Shown here one piece after another: positions 45,204 through 57,200 of a DNA stretch of 64,000 bases (positions within the stretch are counted from its first letter, which is position 1; every line of letters begins with the position of its first letter). The notes under the pieces were generated by a model, which saw only the letters and a list, made by a program, of their open reading frames with translations, was not told where the DNA came from and did not search any database. The stretch spans positions 158,877,911-158,941,910 of the forward strand of contig CM076195.1 in assembly GCA_038277395.1 (NCBI GenBank), in the 5' to 3' direction. Both the position numbers and the translations under genes were made by a program. This DNA is from Dryocosmus kuriphilus. Lineage: Eukaryota > Arthropoda > Insecta > Hymenoptera > Cynipidae.

Positions 45204-45860
45204 CATAAATAAAGGTTATGAGCGCGTAATTCAAAATCGAAACATGTCTCACATCTCGTATCAATTAATAACCATAATTTTTGTATATCTTTTATGTTTT
45301 TAGCACTGATATATATATAATACACTGGATACACGACTGAATGGTGAGAGCGTGAGGCAACTTGAAGAGCCGAGCCGCCATGTTTTAGATGGGATTTTTA
45401 TTGAAATATGGCGGAAGATTCAAATGTATTATAGAAAAGAACTTAGAAATAATAAGAAAAAACCTTTCAAATGCAATTTATTGTTAAAAAATTAATGTAA
45501 TACAATTTTTAACTTAAAAATTTTCATAAAAAATATTAATTTCATTAATCAAAATAACTAAAGACTTTTAAAAAAGGAAAGTCGGTGGAATTAAAAATAT
45601 TTACATTAAAATTTTTTTTTTAAACATGAATCAAAATACTTATTTATTTATTTATTGTTGTGAAAGGAACCCTAAACGAATTTCGATTTAGATATAAAAT
45701 AAAATTGTTACACCAGATATGTTTTACACACGAAAAGTTGGAGGTTGTGTGTAGGTGCGTGTGAGTGACATATAATGCAAGTTGCACGTAAGTTTTTATA
45801 GTTGTCAACGTTGTCAAAATAATACATATTATTATTGAATAGTGTTAAAATTTTATCGAA
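45204..45860. other. Intergenic, no gene seen
   Basis: A/T-rich; nothing recognised apart from short low-complexity runs. Confidence 0.4.
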
Positions 45861-45866
45861 AGAAAC

Positions 45867-47630
45867 ATGAGTGCACGTTGTTTTATTGTGGAAAAAATGA
45901 AGGCTGCAAGGATTCCAGGTCTTTCCACAAGTAAGTACATACAAGGTTTTAGAACTTGAGGTTAGGTTCATGTTTTGTTTACATGGTAATTATATATCAT
46001 TTGTACATACCACCTGTTTTAGTGAATAAAAGAGAATAAACAAGTGTAATTTTTAACAAATTTTTTTGCAGATTTCCATTAGATTCTAAGGAATGTGAAC
46101 TGTGCATGCATCAAATGGGCTTAAAGGTAGATGTAGTCATTTCGAAAGAGTGTAGATTATGTTCAGATCATCTTGATAAGAAATTTTTATCTAGAAATGT
46201 TAACGACAGAGTCAGACTCCTACCATCAATTGTGCTAAATAATTTTGGAAGACATTACCTCAAGTGTGTTTGCTCTGACAACCTCAAAATACGAGGATCA
46301 AATAAACCCTTTCGCAAGTAAGTCGTCCAGCATAAAATTTAAAAGAAATTACTTTTTTTAATATTTATCATATTCCGAATAAAATTCATGTTGATAATCA
46401 TAATCTTAGTAAATGTGTAACAATTTTTATTAAAATCATCTTTATAATACGGTAATCTTCTTTCTAGGTTTCCTTTAAAGAATGCAAAACTTCTAAAAAA
46501 ATGTGTAACAGAATTTTTATTAAAATCATCTTTATAATACTGTAACCTTCTTTTTAGGTTTCCCTTAAAGAATGCGAAACTTCTAAAAAAATGATTAGAC
46601 GCTATAGATTGCGAAAATTTCTATCCTAATGAGAAAAGTCTGATTTGTGATGACCATCTTGAGAAGAGATGTTTTTATAATGGCATTAATGGTTACGTAG
46701 GCCTAAAAGTTAATTCATTTCCTAGTTTATTTCCGAAAACTAGTTCTACAGGTATGTTTTATTTTCTTCAGATGCAAAATTTAAATGTAATAGTTGAGTA
46801 TATGTATTACTTTTATTTTGAAAAAATTCATTGACTAAAATTCTAAAAATAATATTATTACATTTTGAAACCTTGACAATTTACAAGTAATAAAATATTC
46901 AGAGCCTCAGTGGTAGAATATATGTCTTGTAAATTGTTGTATAATATAGATGATAATGGAGCAGTACCAATTGAGGACAATAATAATAGTGAGCGGATTA
47001 AAGAAGCTAATGAAAGCTATGAAAGTCAGAGAAACAAGGAAACCTCAGAGTCACCTATAAAAAATAACAAAAGTTTTTCCACAGAAGAATTGCCAGATCC
47101 GAAGCATTTAAAACTAATGGAACCTGAAAGTAAATATTATCCAGTCATTTATAGATATTTCAAAAATATTAAAATCTTGTATATTTTTAGATAGTAGACA
47201 TCGTCGAGATGAAGACGACACAACTGCAGAATGTACTGCTTATAAAAGACATTGTTCTGGGGAGAGGACCTATTTTCCTTCTGTTTCATACTATCTTTCT
47301 TCTTCTGGCTTGTTGCTTTCCTGATTCCAAATCTTGGAGTAAAAATAACCTCTGAGCGTGCATATTCAAAAACAACCGACAATGGTGCAGAATATGTCAG
47401 TACTAGTGAATTTATTGAAAATACCGAAAAGACATCTACTTTTTCACACTCTGCGGAACATGTTATGCCTATACTTCCAGACACTACATGACGTTTTAAT
47501 CTACTGAAGTACGACCACCACTACGATACTACTCCAAGAAGTTTGAACAGGCGATATCTTGCTGTGCGAAAAAAGTTGACACGTTTCCAAATTGAAACCA
47601 AAGTGCAAAATAAAAACCATTTTCGACACT
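45867..47630 (+). pseudogene. THAP-domain gene, decayed, with two THAP domains
   Basis: THAP domains are C2CH zinc-dependent DNA-binding modules of transcription factors and P-element-type transposases. Exon 1 (to 45930) reads ECTLFYCGKNEGCKDSRSFH (C-x-C pair) but is one base out of frame with its ATG (45867). Exon 2 (46072-46317) reads KFPLDSKECELC and CRLCSDHLDKKFL (Cys, His). A second domain begins CVCSDNLK and enters exon 3 (46558-46751; alternative acceptor 46468), where the invariant Trp codon is TGA, then LICDDHLEKRCF. An 89/90-bp tandem duplication (46412-46590) duplicates the acceptor. An acidic linker (46910-47194) and YDTTPRSLNRRYLAVRKKL (about 47515-47580) follow in changing frames. 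PLE 2 starts at its end. Confidence 0.75.
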
Positions 47631-47660
47631 TCCAGACTATGATATGAATATGTTATTATT

Positions 47661-47694
47661 GACGTTTCGTCATTTAATGAAATGACCTCTTCAG
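47661..47694 (-). ncRNA. Hammerhead ribozyme motif, PLE 2 left arm
   Basis: Minus strand: CTGAAGA (47694-47688), stem II GTCATTT/AAATGAC (7 pairs) with loop CATT, GAA, then self-complementary ACGT and C. Core bases all fit, the variable one being A. Confidence 0.78.
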
Positions 47695-48429
47695 AATACA
47701 GATGTTATCGATCTAATGGAAGTATGTAATGTATAATATGATAGTAGATTAAAAATATATAAATATAAGAAAATTCACTTACTAAAAGTGTTGTGTAGTT
47801 TTAAATCCATTTTTTACAATTTGATTTTATACGGAAGAAGATGAAAAAAGATGTTGCGACAATTGGAGTAAAATTTGTACAGTTTGTCAATAGAATCAAA
47901 ATAATTAAAATTTATATTTGGTCCAAAAAAAATTTTTATAATCCCATAATTGTATCTGTATAAACAGTGATAAAAGCCATGTGATAAGAAGGATAAATTT
48001 ATAGATTAAGCAAAGTGGAATAGAAATTGTTCTAGGTTATTGTAAGAAAACACATATAGTTTGATTTAGGAAATTTTAAGAGAACATAAATAGAGAGGCT
48101 TATACCTTACAGAAAAAATGAAGAAAGAGAAGTCAGTGTTATTAAATCCATGGTGGATTTATATCAATTGTTATAAAATAAAAGTAAAAGGATTGAATCC
48201 TTGATGGAACGAGGCATCTTATACCTCGCCATCGTGGAAAACTGCAAACACTGATGTGATAAACATGGGTTGGCCATGGACAACAAGAAGGAAGTGAGAA
48301 AGGGAAAGAAGGTTATAGAAGGAGAACAAGATATGATAGAAAAGGAAAGAGAAAAAAAGTGGAAGTGGGAAATTTAAAAATAATTCTGCTAATATAAGAA
48401 ACATCAGAGATTATATTAAAATATGTTAT

Positions 48430-48760
48430 TCAAGAACATATAATTCTCTTATAATAATTCCGCTCCTTATGTAAAATAGTAATGTCATCCCAATTTATAG
48501 CTGTAGAGTCACTATTATGTAAAGAATGAATATGCTTTGCAATTTCTCTATGGTTTTTTTCACAATGATTTATGTTATTATGATGTTCGTCTCTTATAGT
48601 TTTTAAGGATCTTTTTGTTTGACCTATGTAAGATTGTCCACAGGAACAACTAAGTTTATATACCACATTACAATTTTCTAATTTTTCCAAAGGATCTTTA
48701 TATAATTTTATAAAATAATTAAATTTTGAATCAATTCTGAATATTGTGGAAATATTATAG
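48430..48760 (-). pseudogene. PLE 2 left copy: GIY-YIG domain
   Basis: MEKLENCNVVYKLSCSCGQS then YIGQTKRSLKTIRDEH and KHIHSLHNSDS. It is the C-terminal domain of the protein that continues upstream to about 50644, separated from the RT part by frame breaks near 48900-49100. Confidence 0.8.
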
Positions 48761-49108
48761 CGTGAAAATAGTCTACGAATTGGATATGAAATTTGAGGAT
48801 AAAAGTTAAATGATACAAATGTTTTTTTAGATTCAATAATAGGAGGATTATTAGTTATAGAATTTGTGGTGTTAATATTATTATTATTATTGAATTGAAA
48901 TAGTCTAGAATTAATATGTCTGTTACTAAATTGTTCAAGATATTTGTTGTACCATAAGATTTTTTTGATAAAATTAATATTATCATGATGAAATTTTTTA
49001 TCTGAAAGTAAGATTGCAGAATCAGTAATATTTTTAATAATATTGATTTTATGTTGAAGAGGATGATTAGAGTTAAAATTTAAGAGTCTACCAGAGTATG
49101 TTTGTGTT

Positions 49109-50203
49109 CTATACCCAATTCGTAGAAATGTTACCTAATTCGTCTCTAAAAATTTGAATATTTAAGAAACTTATACTTTTATCGGATTCATTTTCAAAGG
49201 TAAATTGTAATCTGTTATGATAACTGTTAAATTTAGAAATAATTTCAGAAATTTTATCTTTTGGAACGATTAGAAAAGTATCATCGACATAACGGAAGAA
49301 TGAAAAAATTTTAAAGTTGAATTTTTTGAAAACATTATGTTCTAAATCTTGTAGAACAATTTCAAATAAAATACCTGATATAGGTGAACCCATAGGGGTG
49401 CCAAAATTTTGATTATAATATATTTTATCGAATTGAAATGAGGTAGATTGCATTAAAAATGTGAGACGATTGTTAAAATCATCCTGAGAAATGTTGGTAA
49501 ATTTTTTAATATAAGACCATCTATTATTTATACCAGAAAGGACGAGATCTAATGGAATATTTGTGAATAAAGAAGAAACAGCTAAGGAAAGAAAAACATG
49601 ATTATCTGGAAGTTTTAAATTGATAATATTATTGCGGAAAGTGATGGAATTTTTTACAAAGGTGTTTAGTTTAGGTATGGATTTAGAAAGAATATTGTTG
49701 ATAAATTTTGAAAGAAAATATGTAGGTGTGTTTATATGGGAAACAAGAGGTCTGAGAGGAATGTTATCTTTATGGATTTTTGGAAGACCATACATCCTAG
49801 CTAAATTGGTATTTGAGACACAAAGTAAATTTTTATTAATATTTTTGAAATATCCTTTCTTTGTCCAGTCTTTTATAAAAGAAGAAGTTGAATCTTGTAG
49901 TTTTATTAGAGGATCAGAATTTAATTGAGTATAAGTATTAGAATCGCAAAGCATTGAATTCATCTTTGAAAAGTATGAAGATTTATCGAGAAGAACGGTG
50001 ACATTTCCTTTATCGGTTCGAGTAACAAGGATATCTGGATTATCTTTGAAAAAATTTTTGGAAATTTTAATATTTTGTGCAATTTTTCTATCAGTACAAG
50101 AAATTCTATTGGGGTTTTTTAAATAGTTAGAAGTGAGAGAAAGAACTTTATGTCTAAATTCATTTCTTGATTCTAAAGGTATTTTATCCAAATTCAACTC
50201 CAA
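49109..50203 (-). pseudogene. PLE 2 left copy: reverse transcriptase
   Basis: 364 codons open: RTDKGNVTVLLDKSSYF, RMYGLPKIHKDNIPLRPLVS, HVFLSLAVSSLFTNIPLDL where the motif A catalytic Asp of the other copies is Ala, GTPMGSPISGILFEIV (motif B), RYVDDTFLIVPKD (motif C). Ends after FLNIQIFRDELGNISTNWV at 49109. The motif A change predicts a dead polymerase although the frame is long. Upstream ORF 50644-50312 is the N-terminal part of the same protein, separated by a frame break. Confidence 0.88.
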
Positions 50204-50311
50204 ATCTTTTATAATTTCGGAAATGTGGTTGTTTTTGTTAGTTATAAAACTAGAGGTAAATTTTTCTCCTAGTCGAATTGTATCTATTACATTATCAGGA
50301 ATTATCTTATC

Positions 50312-50644
50312 TCACAAGTTTAATAACCAAGGATCAAAAGGTTCAAATTTGTGGTTATTGATAGAAGACGCATTTGAATTAATAGAGTGAAGTTTCTGAA
50401 ATTTATTATTAAGAATTATTTCTTTTTTATAGTTATGATTATTATTCGAATGTTCAAATTCGTAAGTGAAAATAGCAAAATCTGAGTTTGCCATTGAAAT
50501 TTTAATTTTGTTTTTTGTAATTTCAAATTGGTTATGTAAAAATTTTAAGTGATTGTGAATGTCTTTAATAACAATATTTCTGATCTGGTTATTCAACTTG
50601 TCAGTGACAAGTTTAAGTTTTTTGTTGCAAGAATTACTATACAT
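50312..50644 (-). pseudogene. PLE 2 left copy: N-terminal part
   Basis: Basic, helical 110-codon segment (DKLNNQIRNIVIKDIHNHLKF). No catalytic motif. The position fits the poorly conserved N-terminal extension of PLE proteins. Confidence 0.55.
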
Positions 50645-50819
50645 GTGTAAAATTATTATTTATGTTGTGTGTACAATTTGTGATATGTTTAGAATGAAGA
50701 TCCGAACGGCGACATTTCAACAAAAAATTTTTTTTGCAGTTTATTTTATTTTGCATTTATTTTTTATTTTTACAGTATTATTACCTAAAAAATTTGCGAT
50801 TCTACTACTTATACTCAAT

Positions 50820-52408
50820 TCAATTCTGATCCTCTAATAAAACTACAAAATTCAACATCTTCTTTTATAAAAGACTGGACAAAAAAAGGATATTTTAAAA
50901 ATATTAATAAAAATTTACTTTGTGTCTCAAATACCAATTTAGCTAGGATGTATGGTTTTCCAAAAATCCATAAAGATAACATTCCTCTTAGACCTGTTGT
51001 TTCCTATATTAACACACCTACATATTTTCTTTCAAAATTTATCAACAATATTCTTTCTAAATCCATACCTAAACTAAACTCCTTTCTAAAAAATTCCATC
51101 ACTTTCCGCAATAATATTATCAAGTACAAGATTCCAGATAATCATGTTTTTCTTTCCTTGGATGTTTCTTCTTTATTCAGAAATATTCCATTAGATCTCG
51201 TCCTTTCTGGTATAAATAATAGATGGTCTTATATTAAAAAATTTACCAACATTTCTCAGGATGATTTTAACAATCGTCTCACATTTTTAATGCAATCTAC
51301 CTCATTGTAATTCGATAAAATATATTATAATCAAAATTTTGGCACCCCTATGGGTTCACCTATATCAGGTATTTTATCTGAAATTGTTCTACAAGATTTA
51401 GAACATAATGTTTTCAAAAAATTCAACTTTAAAATTTTTTCATTCTTCCGTTATGTCGATGATACTTTTCTAATCGTTCCAAAAGATAAAATTTCTGAAA
51501 TTATTTCTAGATTTAACAGTTATCATAACAGATTACAATTTACCTTTGAAAATGAATCCGATAAAAGTATAAATTTCTTAAATATTCAAATTTTTAGAGA
51601 CGAATTAGGTAACGTTTCTACGAATTGGTATAGAAAACAAACATACTCTGGTAGACTCTTAAATTTTAACTCTAATCATCCTATTCAACATAAAATCAAT
51701 ATTATTAAAAATATTACTGATTCTGCAATCTTACTTTCAGATAAAAAATTTCATCATGATAATATTAATTTTATTAAAAAAATCTTATGGTACAACAATT
51801 ATCCTGAACAATTTGGTAACAGACATATTAATTCTAGACTATTTCAATTAAATAATAATAATATTAACACCACAAATTCTATAACTAATAATCCTCCTAT
51901 TATTGAATCTAAAAAAACATTTGTGTCATTTAACTTTTATCCTCAAATTTCATATCCAATTCGTAGACTATTTTCACGCTATAATATTTCCACAATATTC
52001 AGAATTGATTCAAAATTTAATTATTTTATAAAACTATATAAAGATCCTTTGGAAAAATTAGAAAATTGTAATGTGGTATATAAACTTAGTTGTTCCTGTG
52101 GACAATCTTACATAGGTCAAACAAAAAGGTCCTTAAAAACTAGAAGAGACGAGCATCATAATAACATTAATCATTGTGAAAAAAACCATAGCGAAATTGC
52201 AAAGCATATTCATTCTTTACATAATAGTGACTCTACAGCTATAAATTGGGATGACGTTACTATTTTACATAAGGAGCAGAATTATTATAAGAGAATTTTT
52301 ATGGAAATGGTTTACATTAGGAAAGAAGGGGAAAAAGCATTGAATAAAATAACAGACCTAACCTTTTACAATCCAGTTTATGATATGTTCTTGAATAAGA
52401 TATTTTAA
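50820..52408 (+). pseudogene. PLE 2 right copy: reverse transcriptase plus GIY-YIG
   Basis: 5'-truncated. MYGFPKIHKDNIPLRPVVSY, HVFLSLDVSSLFRNIPLDL (motif A Asp intact), TAA at 51308-51310, MGSPISGILSEIV, RYVDDTFLIVPKD and, in one 352-codon frame from 51350, through SYPIRRLFSRYN to CGQSYIGQTKRSLKTRRDEH, KHIHSLHNSDS and the end at 52408. Only one stop interrupts this copy, so it is the better preserved protein of the pair although its ribozyme arm is mutated. Confidence 0.9.
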
Positions 52409-53137
52409 TATAATCTCTGATGTAACTTATATTAGCAGAATTATAATTTTTAATTTCCCACTTCCACTCTTTTTCTCTTTCCTTTTCTATCATATCTTGT
52501 TCTCCTTCTATAACTTTCTTTCCCTTTCTTACTTCCTTCTTGTTGTCCATGACCAACCCATGTTTATCACATCAGTGTTTGCAGTTTTCCACGATGGCGA
52601 GGTATACGATGCCTCGTTCCATCAAGGATTCAATCCTTTTACTTTTATTTTATAACAATTGGTATAAATCCACCATGGATTTAATAACACTGACTTCTCT
52701 TATTTTCATTTTTTCTGTAAGGTAGGCCTCTCTATTTATGTTCTCTTACAATTTCCTAAATCAAACTATATGTGTTTTCTTACAATAACCTAAAACAATT
52801 TCTATTCCACTTTGCTTAAACTATAAATTTACACTTTTATCCTTCTTATGACATGGCTCTTATCGCTATTTATACAGATACAATTATGGGATTATAAAAC
52901 ATTTTTTTGCACCAATTACAAATTTTAATTATTTTGATTCTACTGACAAACTGTACAAATTTTACTCCAATCGTCGCAACATCCTTTTTCATCTTCCGTA
53001 TAAAATCAAACTGTAAAAAATGGATTGAAGACTACGCAACACTTTTAGTAAGTCAATTTTCTTATATTTATATATTATTAATCTACTATCATATTATACA
53101 TTACATACTTCCATTAGATCGATATAACAACTGTATT

Positions 53138-53171
53138 CTAAAGAGGTCATTTCATTAAATGACGAAACGTC
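53138..53171 (+). ncRNA. Hammerhead motif, PLE 2 right arm (mutated)
   Basis: CTAAAGA in place of CTGAAGA (invariant core G5 is A), followed by the same stem II, GAA, ACGT and C. Predicted inactive. Confidence 0.65.
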
Positions 53172-53506
53172 AATAATAACATATTCATATCATAGTCTGG
53201 AAGTGTCGAAAATGGTTTTTATTTTTTTTTACTTTACTAAAAAAATTTTTCTTAATCAGTGACTTTTGTCATTTTTATATCAGTTGAATTTTAATACGAC
53301 TACTCTTTGTACATCGATATGTTTTTTGAGTTATTTGAGGTTAAATCCTCATTCTTTCGATTTTTGCAACAAAAAATGTTTTAATATCTTCAAGGTATGT
53401 TTATAAAGTTTTTTCAAAATTCTGTATCCATTTTTTTCTTCGATTATCACTACGACTTTTTTTCCTTTTATTTCTTTTGTAGATATTATTAATCTTCTAA
53501 ATCTTC

Positions 53507-53539
53507 CTGATGATGACCTGCAATGAGTGTCGAAACATT
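53507..53539 (+). ncRNA. Hammerhead-like motif in a fifth PLE-type tail
   Basis: CTGATGA (53507-53513), short stem II GAC/GTC, GAA (53532-53534), then ACAT and T. The stem III word is not fully self-complementary. It lies in a different sequence context from PLE 2, so is probably the 3' tail of another, truncated PLE (about 53229-53590). Confidence 0.5.
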
Positions 53540-53615
53540 GAAGAAATTTGTCAAGAACCTATTTGACTATTAAATTGGATTTTTTTCATCATATCTGCAT
53601 TTAATTTTTTCTACA

Positions 53616-53987
53616 TTGTACAAAAAATTGGCTGAAAGACCGACGAAATTTTACTTACAATTTTTAGATATACACAGCCGACATAAGAATATTAGTATTT
53701 ATTCAACACAAATTTTAGTCGAGAACCAACAAGAAAAATCGCTAATTGGCCAAAGAATGATTTTTGATTCTGTAAAATCTAGTGTGGAGAATGTCCAAGA
53801 TTTCATTATAACGAAACCTCTAATGGCCGGTTTCTTTATACCTCCCGATAGCTACCTTCTAGATATAGTTATCCGTCAGATAAATAAAAATTCGTTTTCT
53901 TCACTGACACCGTTAGTTACGTATCTAACGGATAGCTATTCTTCATATTGGTACCTTTCAACACAAAGGGTACTAGAATGTTACTAG
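53616..53987 (+). CDS. Unrecognised ORF, 123 codons
   Basis: Open frame containing FYLQFLDIHSRHKNISIYST and a hydrophobic, serine-rich C-terminus (PLVTYLTDSYSSYWYLST). I do not recognise it. No splice or promoter evidence; it lies between PLE debris and a LINE. It may be a chance frame or an exon remnant. Confidence 0.2.
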   Translation: MYKKLAERPTKFYLQFLDIHSRHKNISIYSTQILVENQQEKSLIGQRMIFDSVKSSVENVQDFIITKPLMAGFFIPPDSYLLDIVIRQINKNSFSSLTPLVTYLTDSYSSYWYLSTQRVLECY

Positions 53988-54257
53988 AAATCAAATGTGT
54001 AGGAATGTCTGCGTCGACGCGAGGCAAGTTGCAAGTTTAAATATAAGGTGTCAAAAAAATTAAATTATATTACATACAAAAATGAGATGCGAAAAACTTT
54101 TAAAAATGTGATTAGTTCGTAAGATAAATATTTTATTTTATAATTATTTTGTATGTTATTTACAATTGGTTTCATTTCTTGCAATAATTTTTTCAAATAT
54201 ATTCATATTTTTTTTCAAAGAAATGTCGTATTCATTTTTTCGTGCAAAATCCTATAT

Positions 54258-57200
54258 TCTTATTATTATTGTTATTATTATGTAGCTTTGCGAACTCGGA
54301 AGTTCATTGCCTCAGCTACCCAGAGCCGCCACGCATCTCTATCCTGTGTATCTTCCAACCAGTTTAAATAATCATGTCCTAGTTCTTTTAGATCATCCCT
54401 TACGTTTTTCTCCCATCTGTTCCTCGGTCTGCCTAGAGGTCTCTTACTAATCGGTTTACCTCTCAAAACTTGCGCCACTGTTCTTTAGTTGCCCATTCTT
54501 GCAGCATGTCCAGCCCAGCTTAATTCCCGCGCTTTCATTACTCTATTAATGTTTACTGACCCGTAGAGTGCATGCAGCTCATCATTATGCAGTTTTCTCC
54601 ATTCACCAGTCTCTTCGTCCCTTTTGGGACCATAGATTTTTCGAAGTACTTTATTTTCGAATACTCTAAACCTGTTCTCCTCTCCTTTCGTCAGCGCCCA
54701 CGTTTCGCACTCGTACATGACGATCGGCATTATTATCGTTTTGTAAATTCTTACTTTGATGTTTCTAGATAGCGATCGCGATTTTAGTAATGTATTTGCT
54801 GCATAGTAGCACCGATTGCCAGCGTGCAGCCGCCTGCTGATTTCCGCTTTAATGTTATTGTCGCTAGTTATAGTAGTCCCAAGGTATTTAAACTCATTAA
54901 CTCTTTCAAATTTCACATTTCCGGCCATTAAATCCCCCTCTTTATTGCTTTGTCCTGATCTGTCGACGATCAAATATTTTGTCTTCGATTCGCTAACTTC
55001 TAAACCTACTTCCTTGGCTTTTGTGATCAAGATTTCCGCATTTTTAGCTACCGTTTCTCTATCATCCCCGAGTAAGTCGAGATCATCTGCATATCCAAGA
55101 ATTTTTATTATGCCATTGAGGGTAGCACCGGACGGATTCGTTTGCACTTCTCTGACCACGTATTTTAAAACTAAGTTGAAAAGGATGCACGAAAGCGCAT
55201 CGCCCTGTTTCAGGCCATCGCGGATCAAAAACTCTTCAGATAAACTTCTGTTTACGCGTATCCTACCCCTACTGCCGTTTAAGCAAACTTCAATCAGTCT
55301 AACCAATTTCCTTGGTACGCCCAAGAACTCCAGAATCCAGTACATTCGTGCGCGTATAGTAGAGTCGTAAGCTTTTTAGAAGTCGATAAATAGCTGATGT
55401 CATTAAATTCCCATTTCTTTTCTAACAGTTGTCTAATTGTAAACATTTGATCGCTTGTAGAACCGTTTCGGCGGAATCCACACTGGTAATCCCCAATGAT
55501 TTCCTCAGCAAAAGGCGTTAGTCTACTTAAGATTACATTGGTCAGGATCTTATAGCACGTAGGCACAAGTGAAATTCCCCGATAATTGTTACAGTTCGTT
55601 TTATCGCCTTTTTTAAAAATGAGTATAATGATAGAGGTATTCCATTCCTCCGGTATGCGTTCTGTTTTCCAGATTGCGCGTATTAATTTACAAATTTGGC
55701 ATGTGAGGCGAGGGCCCCCATTTTTTATCAGTTCTGACGGTAGGTCGTCAATGCCCGCGGCTTTGTTATTTTTCAACTTCTTTATGGCCACTTCTATTTC
55801 TTTATCAGTAGGCTCATCAATTAGTAGATCAGCAGTGTGGATTTCACCGAGATTAACTTCAACGGGGGCTTCGCGTACGTTCAATAGCTTATCAAAATAG
55901 TTTTTCCATAAATTTAGTCTTTCTGTTGAATTATCTACTAGATTGCCATTTTCGTCCCTCATTACTTCCGTTCTACTTTGAAAGCCTTTTCTTATAAAAT
56001 TGCTTCCCCTGTACATCTCACGCAGGTTATTTTGCTTATTATGCGTGTCTATTGCTAGTATTTTATTCTTCTCCCACTTCCTTTTCTTGGATCTGTAAAA
56101 CCTATTTGTACTTTTACTAATCTCGAGATACTTCTTATGTGTTTGATCGCACTTATTTTGTAAACTAATTTCTTTGGCATTTGTTCGCTTTTCAAACCAT
56201 AGTTTGCACTCTTCGTCGAACCACGGTTTGCTTTTGTTTACTTTCTTTAAACCTATAGTACTTTTCGCGACTGTCTTTATCGCCTTTTTCATATTGCCCC
56301 ACAGGGTTTCCGGATCCTCCTCACAATTATCGCTATCGTCTCCCTGTTTTTGAAGAGTGTCGAAACTATTAGAAATCTTTAGTTGATAATTCAATATTTC
56401 TGTTGGCATTTTAAACTTATCTATATCGAAACGTACTGCTGGCGCTGGAGGGCTAGTTTTCTTATTTAACGCCAGTCTAGATCTTAGTTTCACTATCACG
56501 AGAAAGTGGTCTGAATTTAAATCCGCCCCCCTGTACGATCTTACATCGAGAATGTTTATATGACGTCTTCTGTCAATTAAAACGTGATCAATCTGATTCT
56601 GTGTGATACCATCTGGTGATGTCCAGGTGGCCTTATGTATATTTTTATGCTTGAAATATGTGCTTTTAACAACGAGGTTCTTTGAAGCAGCAAAGTTTAT
56701 TACTCTAGTCCCATTATCATTACTGACATCATGCAAGCTTTCTGACCCTATTGTAGGCCTATACATCGGTTCTTTTCCAATTTTCGCGTTGAAGTCTCCC
56801 AATACTATTTTTGCGTCAAACTTCGAGAACTTGTAAATAACTTGTTCGATTATTTCGTAAAAAAGTTCTTTAGTATCTTCGTCTTTGCTCTCGATAGGGC
56901 AGTGCACCTTAATTAGCACCTGTTTGCAGAAATTACCCTTTAGTGCAATATATGATAACCGGTCGTTAATGAATTGCATATCGATAACCGCTTGCGAAAT
57001 TCGTTTATTAATAAGAAAGCCGGTCCCCAGTTTGCGCCCTTTAGCTCCTCCATAGTGAAAAGTGTAGTTCTCCTTGGAGATTGATTCATACTCGCCAGGC
57101 CAGCAGGTTTCTTGAAGTGCTATTATATGAATGTCGTATCTCTTTGCTATCTCAATGAATTCGCTAAATCCGCCAGTATTTAGACTACGCGCGTTCAGAG

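Larger units (their letters stand above)
47607..53228. mobile_element. Penelope-like element 2, palindromic pair
   Basis: Two copies head to head: minus strand 47607 to about 50700 and plus strand about 50803 to 53228. The left copy is longer at the 5' end. Outer ends share AAAAACCATTTTCGACACTT and its complement. It is inserted at the end of the THAP pseudogene. The spacer between the copies (50645-50803) has no feature of its own. No clear target duplication found. Confidence 0.85.

Noticed and set aside
54572..55900. Plus-strand frames over the LINE at 54258-57866
   Set aside because: Antisense shadows of the LINE coding sequence.
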